Assembly (NCBI RefSeq): GCF_047556435.1
Contig: NZ_CP180210.1
Location: 868,001 to 932,000, forward strand
Length of the DNA: 64,000 bases
Reading direction: 5' to 3'
Source: Alteromonas sp047556435
Lineage (GTDB): Bacteria > Pseudomonadota > Gammaproteobacteria > Enterobacterales > Alteromonadaceae
The first letter of the stretch is position 1. Every line of letters begins with the position of its first letter. Shown here in pieces: positions 26,963-35,831 of this stretch. The position numbers and the translations under genes are program-made. Below the pieces are notes generated by a model that saw only the letters and a list, made by a program, of their open reading frames with translations, searched no databases and was not told the origin of the DNA.

Positions 26963-27679
26963 ATGAAAGCCGCCAGTTGGCAACATACCTATGTTTTGCA
27001 TCGCCGACCGTATCGCGAAACCAGTTACCTGATTGATCTTTTTACCCGCGAATCCGGGAAAATGTCGGTGGTGGCAAAAGGCGTTCGCAACAGTAAAGGT
27101 GACAAAAAAAGCCTGCTACAACCTTTTCAGCAAATCCGCATTCAGGTTTCCGGAAAGTCTGAACTTAAAAATCTGACCCAGACGGAATCTTTTCTCGCAG
27201 CGGTACCGCTTGCTGGTCAGGCACTTTTTTGTGGTATGTATGTCAATGAACTGCTGAATCGTGTTATGCCTGTTGGGCTTGCCAGTGACAGCCTGTTTGC
27301 TACCTATACCGAAACGTTATCGCAGCTCGCATCGGGTGACGATATTGAGTTGCCATTGCGGCAATTCGAATTCGCTATTCTGGATGAAATGGGACAGTTG
27401 GGTGAATTTACGCAATGTGGTAATGACGGTGAACCGGTAGCAGCCGAAGGCATGTATGGATGGGGGCAGGAGGAAGGAATTGTGCCGGTCAAGCCTGGCC
27501 CGGCAGCCCGCGGTATTCCCGGTTTCGCGCTACTGTCGCTGGCGGCAGGAGAGTGGACTCCGGCAGCGAAAAAGGCGGCAAAAATCATTAACCGTGAAGC
27601 GCTCAAACCCCTGCTGGGAAGTAAACCACTGAAAAGCCGCGAACTCTTTATGCCCAAACACTCGGTAGCGAAGCCATAA
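26963..27679 (+). CDS. recO: DNA repair protein RecO
   Basis: Mediator that with RecR loads RecA onto SSB-coated single-stranded DNA. The N-terminal OB fold begins with the family pattern YVLHRRPYRETSYLIDLFT and includes VVAKGVRNSKG. Helical C-terminal domain with FCGMYVNELLNRVM and the closing helices. Length 238 residues. The zinc-binding cysteines of some RecO proteins are not present, as in E. coli. pdxJ and acpS follow, the standard gammaproteobacterial order. Confidence 0.94.
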   Translation: MKAASWQHTYVLHRRPYRETSYLIDLFTRESGKMSVVAKGVRNSKGDKKSLLQPFQQIRIQVSGKSELKNLTQTESFLAAVPLAGQALFCGMYVNELLNRVMPVGLASDSLFATYTETLSQLASGDDIELPLRQFEFAILDEMGQLGEFTQCGNDGEPVAAEGMYGWGQEEGIVPVKPGPAARGIPGFALLSLAAGEWTPAAKKAAKIINREALKPLLGSKPLKSRELFMPKHSVAKP

Positions 27680-27743
27680 TTCACCGCTGCCGGCAGAAAA
27701 TTTGATAAACTTACTCACATCATAATTCAGAGCGACTAGACGA

Positions 27744-28484
27744 ATGACGACGATCTTCTTAGGTGTAAATATCGATCACATTGCGACGCTACGAAACGCC
27801 CGTGGCACAAATTATCCGGATCCGGTGCATGCTGCGGATATTGCTGAGCGTGCCGGCGCTGACGGCATTACCGTGCACCTGCGGGAAGACCGCAGGCACA
27901 TTATAGACCGTGACGTTAAGTTACTCGCGCAAACGATCAATACACGCCTCAATCTGGAAATGGCGGTTACCGAGGAGATGCTGGCGATTGCTGAAGAGGT
28001 TCGTCCCGCGTTTTGTTGTCTGGTGCCGGAGAAGCGCGAGGAGCTGACGACGGAAGGTGGACTTGACGTAGCAGGTAATCAGGCGGCAATTAAAGATGCC
28101 TGCACCCGATTAGCAGCTGCCGGCATTCAGGTATCATTATTCATTGACGCTGATGAACAGCAGATTGATGCGGCGATTGCCTGTGGTGCGCCATACATTG
28201 AAATTCATACCGGCCAGTACGCCGAGGCTACCACTGAAGCTGAGCAGGACCGCGAGTTGGAAAAGCTGGTGCAAGGCATTGAATATGCGCATAACGCAGG
28301 GCTTAAAGTGAACGCAGGTCACGGTCTGCATTACCACAACGTAAAGCCTATCGCCGCTATTCCGCAACTGATTGAGCTGAATATTGGTCACGCTATTATC
28401 GCAAGAGCCGCATTTGATGGTCTTCATGCTGCCGTAGCAGATATGCGTCGGCTGATGCTGGAAGCGCGCGCAGAGAGTAAATAA
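27744..28484 (+). CDS. pdxJ: Pyridoxine 5'-phosphate synthase
   Basis: Joins deoxyxylulose phosphate with aminohydroxyacetone phosphate, the product of the PdxA reaction, to make pyridoxine phosphate. TIM barrel; the N-terminal GVNIDHIATLRNARGT and VHLREDRRHI strands and the IEIHTGQYA and GHGLHYHNV segments are diagnostic. Length 246 residues. Four bases separate its stop from acpS, so the two are co-transcribed. Confidence 0.97.
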   Translation: MTTIFLGVNIDHIATLRNARGTNYPDPVHAADIAERAGADGITVHLREDRRHIIDRDVKLLAQTINTRLNLEMAVTEEMLAIAEEVRPAFCCLVPEKREELTTEGGLDVAGNQAAIKDACTRLAAAGIQVSLFIDADEQQIDAAIACGAPYIEIHTGQYAEATTEAEQDRELEKLVQGIEYAHNAGLKVNAGHGLHYHNVKPIAAIPQLIELNIGHAIIARAAFDGLHAAVADMRRLMLEARAESK

Positions 28485-28488
28485 GACC

Positions 28489-28872
28489 GTGGCTATTGCT
28501 GGAATTGGCACAGATATTATCGAGATCGCCCGATTGGAGAAAAACCTGTCGAGAACTCCACGCCTGGCTGATCGGGTGCTTACTCCCCAAGAGAAAGCCA
28601 TTTTCGATGCGCATAATGAACCTGCGCGCTATCTGGCGAAGCGATTTGCAGCAAAAGAAGCAGCAGTGAAAGCGTTGGGTACAGGCATTGGTAACGGTGT
28701 AAGCTGGCAGCATATTTCGGTGTCTAATGACGAGTTTGGCGCGCCCCGGCTTACGTTTTCAGGGCACTTTGCAGCGCTGTGCGAACAGCGGGGGATTTGT
28801 CATAGCCACCTATCAATTTCTGATGAAATACATTACGCCGTAGCCACGGTGTTGCTGGAGACTGCCGGATAA
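28489..28872 (+). CDS. acpS: Holo-[acyl-carrier-protein] synthase
   Basis: Transfers 4'-phosphopantetheine from CoA to acyl carrier protein. Starts with GTG four bases after pdxJ. The two family motifs are intact: GIGTDIIEIARLEK at the N-terminus with the magnesium-binding aspartate, and RFAAKEAAVKALG in the middle. Length 127 residues. Its stop codon overlaps the rlmD start by one base, which links it to a run that continues with rlmD. Confidence 0.95.
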   Translation: MAIAGIGTDIIEIARLEKNLSRTPRLADRVLTPQEKAIFDAHNEPARYLAKRFAAKEAAVKALGTGIGNGVSWQHISVSNDEFGAPRLTFSGHFAALCEQRGICHSHLSISDEIHYAVATVLLETAG

Positions 28873-30248
28873 TGGTGAGTTTTTATAAGCCGGGAAAATC
28901 CGGCAAAGCTGGCACTAACAGACATACGTCGAATCAACATGTGAAGTCGCAAGATAGAGGCGGGCAACCTGCACAGTCGCGTTCGGTAACCATTGATAGC
29001 TGGGACTGGCAGGGCCTTGGCGTGTCTCGCCAGCATCCGGTGACTTTTGTTGATGGCGCATTACCGGGAGAAACCTGCGACGTTCGTATTGTTAAACAGC
29101 AAAAGAATGTGGCATACGCGACGGCCATTAAGGTCACAGAGCCCTCAGCATTGCGCCGCACACCGTTTTGCCCGATTGCTGATAAATGTGGTGGCTGTCA
29201 GTTACAGCACGTCCATGCAGACGAAGCGCTGGCGCTTCGAGAACAGGCGTTGGATAGCTTATGGAAGAAACAGTTAGGTCTGAACGATATCCCCTGGCAA
29301 CCCGCATTGACCGGGAACCATCCGGCATATCGACGAAAAGCCAGACTGGCGGTAGATGCTAGAGACAGCAACGCTGTACGCATAGGCTTTCGTGAACGCC
29401 GGGGCAAGCAGGTAGTCGACGTTGAAAGCTGCCCGGTACTGGTGACAGCGCTGAATGATTTACTCCCCGAGTTACGCGATGTGCTGATGGGGCATGAGGG
29501 TATCAGGCATGTGGGTCATGTAAGCCTGTTGCGCGGAGATAATTGTAGTCAGGTAACAGTTAAAATTACCCGGCCAATAAGCCAGACGATGCGCGATGCG
29601 CTCACCGCCTTTGGTGAAAAGCTCAAGGTTAACGTGCAACTGGAAGGTAAAGATGGCAACTTTCAGATGCTACACGACGAAGCGCCTGTTACCTGCGAGA
29701 CGGAACCAGGCCTTTATATTGCACCACAGGCGAACGATTTTGTTCAGGTGAACCGAGAGGTGAACCAGCAAATGATTTCTCAGGCTATGGCGTGGCTGGA
29801 ACCTAAGCCGGAAGAGCGCATTGCTGACTGGTTTAGTGGATTAGGTAATTTCAGCTTATCGCTGGCGCGGCGGGGAGCACATGTACAGGCTGTTGAAGGT
29901 GTGTCAGAAATGGTGCAACGTGCACGTGCAAATGCTCGGAAACAGGGCGTAGAAAATATCGACTGGCTTCATCTGGACCTGACAAAACCGCATGTGATTA
30001 AGCAGGCGTTAAGTACAGGATTTGATAAGGTACTGCTGGATCCGTCTCGTGAAGGTGCACTTGAAGTGTGCGAGGCGTTAGCAGGCAGTAGAACGAAGAA
30101 AATTTTGTACGTTTCTTGCAATCCGAGCACATGGACACGCGATGCAAAAGTATTACTGGACTCGGGTTATAAGATGGATAAAGTTGGCGTACTTGAGATG
30201 TTCCCCTACACCAGACATCTTGAAGTAATGGCACTTTTCACACAATGA
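28872..30248 (+). CDS. rlmD: 23S rRNA U1939 5-methyltransferase RlmD
   Basis: Iron-sulfur RNA methyltransferase (RumA) that acts on U1939 of 23S rRNA. A basic N-terminal tail precedes a TRAM domain. The cluster ligands are Cys100, Cys106 and Cys109 (CPIADKCGGCQ) and the cysteine of VESCPVL. The C-terminal Rossmann domain has the DWFSGLGNFSL SAM loop, the LDPSREGA motif and the catalytic region LYVSCNPSTW. Length 458 residues. Starts on the last base of the acpS stop codon. relA and mazG follow as in E. coli. Confidence 0.95.
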   Translation: MVSFYKPGKSGKAGTNRHTSNQHVKSQDRGGQPAQSRSVTIDSWDWQGLGVSRQHPVTFVDGALPGETCDVRIVKQQKNVAYATAIKVTEPSALRRTPFCPIADKCGGCQLQHVHADEALALREQALDSLWKKQLGLNDIPWQPALTGNHPAYRRKARLAVDARDSNAVRIGFRERRGKQVVDVESCPVLVTALNDLLPELRDVLMGHEGIRHVGHVSLLRGDNCSQVTVKITRPISQTMRDALTAFGEKLKVNVQLEGKDGNFQMLHDEAPVTCETEPGLYIAPQANDFVQVNREVNQQMISQAMAWLEPKPEERIADWFSGLGNFSLSLARRGAHVQAVEGVSEMVQRARANARKQGVENIDWLHLDLTKPHVIKQALSTGFDKVLLDPSREGALEVCEALAGSRTKKILYVSCNPSTWTRDAKVLLDSGYKMDKVGVLEMFPYTRHLEVMALFTQ

Positions 30249-30315
30249 CCGTAGCTGCTGGACCAGCGTAATACGCAGTATCTACCGGAAGTAAATGACG
30301 ACGGGTTAATAAGGC

Positions 30316-32496
30316 ATGGTATCAACAAGAAAAGTTCACGAGCCCGAGCGTCCGCCATTTGAACACTGGCTGGACAGCCTTTCATTATCTGACGAAACCA
30401 AGTCAAAACTGCAGAAAATAAGTGATACGCCGGAAAAGCTGCTGGTAGGGCAGGAGATGGTGGAGATCCTTCATCAGCTCAATATGGATGATGCTACTCT
30501 GCAGGCCGCACTGGTATTTCCTTACTGTGAACAACATGAGCTGACCGAAGAGCAAATGCTCAGCGAATTTGGCGATGAGATTTGTCAGCTAATTGTTGGG
30601 GTCAGGCGCATGGATGCCATAAAGGCACTGCACTCCCGCCGGGTTGATGCGAAATCCAATGCGGTTAGTGATGAGCAGCACATAGACAGTATTCGGCGCA
30701 TGCTTCTGGCCATGGTAGAAGATGTGCGCGCGGTGGTCATTAAAATGGCTGAGCGCATTATTGCGCTGCAAAAAGTGAAAAAGGCCGATGAAGAAACCCG
30801 GGTTATGGTGGCAAGAGAATGTGCCACGGTTTATGCGCCGCTGGCTAACCGACTGGGTATCGGGCAGTTAAAGTGGGAGCTGGAAGATCTTGCCTTTCGT
30901 TATCTGCATCCGGAGACGTATAAAAGTATCGCCCAACAGCTCGATGGCAAGCGCAGAGAACGCGCTGAATATATTGAAAATGTAGTCAACGACCTGCAAT
31001 CGTTGCTCGATAACGAGCATATCAAGGCAGAGGTTTACGGCCGACCTAAGCACATTTACAGTATCTGGAAGAAGATGCAGAAAAAGCATCTTACCTTTGA
31101 ACAGTTGTTCGATATCCGTGCTGTACGTATTATCGCCGAGCGCCTGCAGGATTGTTACGCTGCGCTGGGTACAGTTCACGCTCACTTCAAGCACATTCCA
31201 AAAGAGTTCGATGATTATATCGCGACGCCAAAGGCGAATGGCTATCAGTCTATTCACACGGTGATTGTCGGGCCGGAGGGCAAGCCGGTAGAAATTCAAA
31301 TCCGCACGAATAAAATGCATCAGGATGCGGAGTTGGGCGTGGCTGCACACTGGAAATATAAAGAAGGGTCTGCCGGAAAAAGCTCAGGTTATGACGAGCG
31401 CATTAACTGGTTGCGCCGCATCCTGCAATGGCAGGAAGAGGTGGCTGAATCTGGCGACCTTGTTGAAGAACTGCGTAGTCAGGTATTCGATGACAGGGTG
31501 TACGTCTTCACACCTAAAGGCGATGTCGTTGACTTGCCGCAGGGCGCCACGCCACTGGATTTTGCCTACTACATCCACAGCAATGTGGGGCATCGCTGTA
31601 TTGGCGCAAAAGTGAATGGACGTATCGTGCCATTTACTTATCAGCTGCAAAGCGGGGATCAGGTTGAAATCCACACCGGCAAGGAGCTCAATCCCAGCCG
31701 AGACTGGATGCATCCTGGGCTTGGATATGTCCATTCTTCGCGCGCCCGCGCCACCATTCATTCTTTTTTCAAAAAGCAGGACCGGGAGAAAAACCTGGGG
31801 GCCGGGAAAGAGTTGCTTGAGCGCGAACTGACACGTGCGCATCTGCCGCTTAAATCCGCTGCCGATGCAGTGGAGCGGTTTAATCAACACTCTGTGGATG
31901 ACCTGTTCACTGCCATTGGTGCCGGTGACGTGCGTGTAATGCAGGTCATTAACTATCTGGTGCAATTGCAGGAGCCGGTGCAGGATGAGCCGGAAATAAG
32001 TCCGAAAGTAAAAACACGGAAAAAAGCGGGGTCAAAGGGGAAAAGTGACACCGTCGTCGTACAGGGGGTCGGTCACCTCATGAGCCAGCTTGCTAATTGC
32101 TGTAAGCCGGTACCTGGCGAGCCGATTATGGGCTACATCACACAAGGCCGGGGCGTAAGCGTGCACAAAGAAAGTTGTGAACAGCTACAGCACTTACTTT
32201 CCCAGCACCCCGAGCGACAAATAGAAGTTAACTGGTCTGATGAACTGAATGTGGGGTTTGAAGCGGCGGTGGACATATTCTGCACCGACAGAACCGGTAT
32301 TTTACGCGACATTACAACGGTGCTGGCGAATGAAAACGTCGCGCTGCTGGGAGTTAATAGTTTAAGCGACAAATCCCGCCAGACAGCGATGATATCCATT
32401 TCGGTAGAAGTACCGGACCTGAATACCCTGTCTAAAGTGATGGCGCGGCTTCGCCAGCTCAAAGGAGTCGTGGATGCAAAACGAAAAAAACAGTGA
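30316..32496 (+). CDS. relA: GTP pyrophosphokinase RelA
   Basis: Ribosome-bound (p)ppGpp synthetase of the stringent response, activated by uncharged tRNA. Domain order: inactive HD hydrolase domain (the HD pair is replaced, as seen in FPYCEQHEL), synthetase domain with GRPKHIYSIWKKMQ and the substrate loop around KANGYQSIHTV, TGS (VYVFTPKGDVVDLPQG), conserved-cysteine region (LANCCKPVPGEPI) and a C-terminal ACT domain. The degenerate HD separates it from SpoT. Length 726 residues. mazG overlaps its 3' end by 23 bases. Confidence 0.96.
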   Translation: MVSTRKVHEPERPPFEHWLDSLSLSDETKSKLQKISDTPEKLLVGQEMVEILHQLNMDDATLQAALVFPYCEQHELTEEQMLSEFGDEICQLIVGVRRMDAIKALHSRRVDAKSNAVSDEQHIDSIRRMLLAMVEDVRAVVIKMAERIIALQKVKKADEETRVMVARECATVYAPLANRLGIGQLKWELEDLAFRYLHPETYKSIAQQLDGKRRERAEYIENVVNDLQSLLDNEHIKAEVYGRPKHIYSIWKKMQKKHLTFEQLFDIRAVRIIAERLQDCYAALGTVHAHFKHIPKEFDDYIATPKANGYQSIHTVIVGPEGKPVEIQIRTNKMHQDAELGVAAHWKYKEGSAGKSSGYDERINWLRRILQWQEEVAESGDLVEELRSQVFDDRVYVFTPKGDVVDLPQGATPLDFAYYIHSNVGHRCIGAKVNGRIVPFTYQLQSGDQVEIHTGKELNPSRDWMHPGLGYVHSSRARATIHSFFKKQDREKNLGAGKELLERELTRAHLPLKSAADAVERFNQHSVDDLFTAIGAGDVRVMQVINYLVQLQEPVQDEPEISPKVKTRKKAGSKGKSDTVVVQGVGHLMSQLANCCKPVPGEPIMGYITQGRGVSVHKESCEQLQHLLSQHPERQIEVNWSDELNVGFEAAVDIFCTDRTGILRDITTVLANENVALLGVNSLSDKSRQTAMISISVEVPDLNTLSKVMARLRQLKGVVDAKRKKQ

Positions 32497-33295
32497 ATCA
32501 GAGGATCAGCTAGCCCGTTTAACGCGCATTATGGTGGCGCTTCGCGATCCGAAAACCGGTTGTCCGTGGGATGTGGCGCAAACCATGTCGAGTCTCACCC
32601 GCTATACCATAGAGGAAGCCTATGAAGTGGCCGATGCTATCGCAAAAGGCAACCCGGATGAGATTTGTGATGAATTAGGCGATTTGCTTTTTCAGGTGGT
32701 GTTTTATTCTCAGATAGCCGATGAAGACCATATCTTTGACTTACAGGATGTCGCCAGGGCAATTTGCGAAAAGCTGATCCGGCGTCATCCGCATGTGTTT
32801 GCCGGCGAGTCAGCGCCAGATGAGGCCGAGCTCAATGCTCAGTGGGAGGCGATTAAGGCGCAGGAAAAGCAGAGAAAAGACAGCCAATATCGTTACTTAC
32901 TCGATGACGTGCCCAGCGGACTACCGGCATTGAAACTTGCTCACAAAATGCAAAAGCGCTGTGCCAGTGTCGGTTTTGACTGGCCAGATGTATTGCCTGT
33001 ACTGGCCAAGGTCAGGGAAGAGATTGACGAAATTAATGCAGAGCTCATTGCAACAGAAAAAGATCAGGCAGCGATTGAAGAAGAAATTGGCGATGCGCTT
33101 TTTGCGATGGTTAACCTGGCCAGGCACTGTAAAGTGGATGCTGATGCCGCGCTCAGACAAGCCAGCCACAAATTTGCCAGGCGTTTTAATGCGGTAGAAA
33201 CGCTGGCAAAAGAAAGAAAACAATCGCTTAGCACACTAAGCCTGCACGAGATGGAAAAGCTCTGGCTGGAAATAAAGCAGCAACAGTCCAGCTAG
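32474..33295 (+). CDS. mazG: Nucleoside triphosphate pyrophosphohydrolase MazG
   Basis: Hydrolyses NTPs to NMPs; in E. coli it lowers ppGpp levels, which fits its overlap with relA. Two MazG repeats are visible: the first with GCPWDVAQT, TIEEAYEVADAI and DELGDLLFQVVFYS, the second with EEIDEINAEL and EEIGDALFAMVNLAR, including the magnesium-binding EExxE/ExxD residues. Length 273 residues, close to E. coli MazG (263). It has no toxin-antitoxin genes beside it. Confidence 0.94.
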   Translation: MQNEKNSESEDQLARLTRIMVALRDPKTGCPWDVAQTMSSLTRYTIEEAYEVADAIAKGNPDEICDELGDLLFQVVFYSQIADEDHIFDLQDVARAICEKLIRRHPHVFAGESAPDEAELNAQWEAIKAQEKQRKDSQYRYLLDDVPSGLPALKLAHKMQKRCASVGFDWPDVLPVLAKVREEIDEINAELIATEKDQAAIEEEIGDALFAMVNLARHCKVDADAALRQASHKFARRFNAVETLAKERKQSLSTLSLHEMEKLWLEIKQQQSS

Positions 33296-33355
33296 TTTCG
33301 GGACCAGGATAAGAATAGGATAGTGATGTCTAATTCGGGAACGGTTAAACGTGCA

Positions 33356-34246
33356 CTAGGGGTTTTTTCGTAACGCTGATATCGCTTTCTCGGGGTTATC
33401 TAACCAGCGATGATAGTCCAGTGAATACGATAGGGTAGGGTTGCTGAGCTCATGGATTTTGCGTGCCGGATCCGCGGCCAACGCAACGGCTTTTCTGTGG
33501 TTTTCATGTTCTAAAAATATCTCACGTAACTCACCATTTTCGAGCATCCGAATTAATCCACGCCGGATGCGTGTTGCCAGCTCTGGTGTTAATGGCGAAA
33601 CAAAAAAATACTCGTAGTTGGGATAACGCAATAAATGATGTTTTTCTAACTGTATATGGCGTTGTTGGTGGCGGGCCAAATCGTTGTGTACTTCAATAAT
33701 ATTTCGCGGAAAGATGTCGATCACGCCGCGCTCCACCATGGCGTACATGGATGTGAACCAGTCACTCCAATCGGTGCCGTGAACATCAAAGCCATTGGCG
33801 CGTAAAATGTCCAAATCTGGCCAGTCATTGCCTTGTACTGCCCTGAACTTCCGAATCTGTGCATCGGTTATAGACAGGGGGAAACTGGACTGTCTGCCTT
33901 GTTGAATAACAAACACCCGGTAACCGGCGAAACCCTGTAAAAGCGGGAACCTGACGGGGATCATGCGCTTTTCCCGTTCATCGGTGGTGACGGTCCACAT
34001 GACGTCCGCATCGCCGTTTTCAAGCGTAAGTATTTGGCGCGCCTGAGGCATAGGCTGAGGATGGGGTACAACGCGATGTTCGCCATACTCAGGGGTAAGC
34101 GCAATGGCGCGCTCGAGCACTTTGGCGTGATAATAGCCGTAGGCTTTGCCCGGGAAAGCGCGCGTATAAACGATGTCGGCCTGGCCAGCAACGGCAGGAC
34201 TAAAGAGCGTCAGTAGCAGGGAAAGTGTTGGCCAACATCGGTTCAT
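33356..34246 (-). CDS. Orphan periplasmic solute-binding protein
   Basis: A 296-residue exported protein with the fold of family 3 solute-binding proteins. Signal peptide at about residues 1-20 (LSLLLTLFSPAVAGQ). The mature part has the two-lobe pattern: GDADVMWTVTTDE in the first lobe, a hinge, then QIRKFRAVQG, YAMVERGVIDIFPRN and a return through YFFVSPLTPELATRI. There is no permease or ATPase gene beside it, so it may be a sensor or stand-alone binder, as is common in alteromonads and vibrios. It is convergent with mazG and divergent from rplM. Ligand unknown. Confidence 0.75.
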   Translation of the reverse strand: MNRCWPTLSLLLTLFSPAVAGQADIVYTRAFPGKAYGYYHAKVLERAIALTPEYGEHRVVPHPQPMPQARQILTLENGDADVMWTVTTDEREKRMIPVRFPLLQGFAGYRVFVIQQGRQSSFPLSITDAQIRKFRAVQGNDWPDLDILRANGFDVHGTDWSDWFTSMYAMVERGVIDIFPRNIIEVHNDLARHQQRHIQLEKHHLLRYPNYEYFFVSPLTPELATRIRRGLIRMLENGELREIFLEHENHRKAVALAADPARKIHELSNPTLSYSLDYHRWLDNPEKAISALRKNP

Positions 34247-34367
34247 AATACGTCGACACGCGATCGGTCTGATAAGTAAAAGGATAGCCTACGCTAATCA
34301 ATTTGACAGCAACAGCAAATTTTCTGAAAAAAAAACGCTAAGGGGTTCGCTTTTTATGCAAATCCTG

Positions 34368-34509
34368 TATAATTCGCGCCCTGCCCAGTTACGCCCACCT
34401 TTGGGAAGGTGGAAGAATCAATGAACTCGAAGGGGTTCACGCATTGATTTTTAAGGTGATTTTCTGACGCAGAAAATCAGTAACGACGATATTTTTCGGG
34501 TGAATTTAA
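34368..34509 (+). promoter_or_regulatory. Promoter -10 and structured leader of rplM-rpsI
   Basis: A perfect TATAAT at 34368-34373 is followed by three hairpins before the rplM start: CCACCTT/AAGGTGG at 34395-34412; AATCAATG/CATTGATT with inner GAAC/GTTC at 34416-34449, running into five T residues (to 34452); and GATTTTCTG/CAGAAAATC at 34458-34478. The second looks like an attenuator. In E. coli, L13 represses rplM-rpsI through its leader, so autoregulation is a reasonable inference. The -35 box is not clear. Confidence 0.6.
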
Positions 34510-34938
34510 ATGAAAACTTTTGTTGCTAAGCCAGAGACGGTAAAACGCGACTGGTACGTGGTTGACGCCACAGACAAAACATTAGGCCGTTTGGCTTCTG
34601 AAATTGCTATGCGCCTTCGTGGTAAGCATAAGCCAGAATATACTCCTCACGTTGACACCGGTGACTACATCATCGTTATCAACGCAGAGAAAGTGACAGT
34701 AACTGGTCGTAAAGCGCAGAACAAAATGTACTACGCGCACACTGGTTACCCAGGTGGTCTGAAAGAAACAAACTTTGAAAAGCTACTTGCTCACAAACCA
34801 GAAATGGTTATTGAGAAAGCAGTGAAAGGAATGCTGCCAAAAGGTCCTCTGGGCCGTGCAATGTTCCGTAAAATGAAAGTTTACGCTGGTGCAGAACATG
34901 CACACACAGCACAGCAACCACAAGTTTTGGACATCTAA
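34510..34938 (+). CDS. rplM: Ribosomal protein L13
   Basis: Early-assembling protein of the 50S subunit. The 142 residues follow E. coli L13 throughout: MKTFVAKPETVKRDWYVVDA at the start, GRLASEIAMRLRGKHKPEYTPH and the central GDYIIVINAEKV, with GMLPKGPLGR near residue 115. Codon use is the biased type of highly expressed genes. rpsI follows after 12 bases. Confidence 0.98.
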   Translation: MKTFVAKPETVKRDWYVVDATDKTLGRLASEIAMRLRGKHKPEYTPHVDTGDYIIVINAEKVTVTGRKAQNKMYYAHTGYPGGLKETNFEKLLAHKPEMVIEKAVKGMLPKGPLGRAMFRKMKVYAGAEHAHTAQQPQVLDI

Positions 34939-34950
34939 GGAGCAACTGAC

Positions 34951-35343
34951 ATGGCAGATACTCAATACTACGGCACAGGCCGCCGCAAAAGTTCTACTGC
35001 TCGTGTGTTCCTGCGTCCAGGTACAGGTAGCATCACAGTAAACAAACGTGCTCTTGATGAGTACTTTGGTCGTGAAACCGAGTGCATGGTGGTTCGTCAA
35101 CCACTGGAACTTGTAGAAATGACTGAAAAATTTGACGTTTACATCACCGTTGCCGGTGGTGGTTCAAACGGTCAGGCTGGCGCAATTCGCCACGGTCTTA
35201 CTCGTGCTCTGATGGACTACGATGAAGCACTGCGTCCCGCTCTGCGTAAAGCAGGATTCGTTACACGTGACGCACGTCGCGTTGAACGTAAGAAAGTGGG
35301 TCTGCATAAAGCACGTAAACGTCCACAGTTCTCAAAGCGTTAA
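34951..35343 (+). CDS. rpsI: Ribosomal protein S9
   Basis: 30S subunit protein whose C-terminal tail reaches the P-site tRNA. The start YYGTGRRKSSTARVFLRPG and the basic C-terminal end GLHKARKRPQFSKR are typical. AAGGAG lies eight to nine bases before the ATG. Length 130 residues. Second gene of the rplM-rpsI unit, which ends at the terminator behind it. Confidence 0.98.
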   Translation: MADTQYYGTGRRKSSTARVFLRPGTGSITVNKRALDEYFGRETECMVVRQPLELVEMTEKFDVYITVAGGGSNGQAGAIRHGLTRALMDYDEALRPALRKAGFVTRDARRVERKKVGLHKARKRPQFSKR

Positions 35344-35360
35344 TTTTTACGTTTTATTCA

Positions 35361-35386
35361 AAAACCCGGCTTATGCCGGGTTTTTT
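35361..35386 (+). terminator. Intrinsic terminator after rpsI
   Basis: Stem AAAACCCGGC/GCCGGGTTTT with loop TTAT, followed by further T residues. About 18 bases after the stop codon. Confidence 0.92.
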
Positions 35387-35831
35387 ATTGCCTGTTAATA
35401 ATCCTCTGCTTTGCCTAATGACGGTAAATCTGCATCCCACTTTCTTCTGAACAGCCCTGATTACAAATAATATTGGATTAGCATTAGTGTAAATGCTGTG
35501 TGAATAAGATGACAGAGCTTTAACCTTGCTGGTGGAAATTGCAACGAAAGTGGCATAAAAACGCTAACTGCTGGTGACTGCAAAGAATTCTGTATGGAAG
35601 CTAGCGAACTATTTCACCGTTTAATTCCAGTAAAACCTTGTATATTTAAGGGGTTTTCCCTTATCATTTCGGGTCGAAAATTATGACAAACTTTCGTGAA
35701 TTCTCGAACGGACAAATATACTCCTACGAGCTAACTTCATGACAAGCCGATATGGCGTACTGACGGTTATCCTAATAATAATCATTCGATATTGTCAGTC
35801 ACCATAATTATCCGAACCTGGAGAAATGTGG
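35387..35831. other. 445-base gap, upstream region of petABC
   Basis: No gene. It holds a small inverted repeat TAAGGG/CCCTTA at 35647-35663 and, 43 bases before petA, a sequence at 35771-35789 that matches the 19-base Fur consensus at 13 positions. A sigma-70 promoter is not obvious. Confidence 0.45.

Noticed and set aside
32474..33295. MazG as part of a mazEF toxin-antitoxin locus
   Set aside because: No mazE or mazF lies next to it; the gene is the house-keeping pyrophosphohydrolase behind relA.
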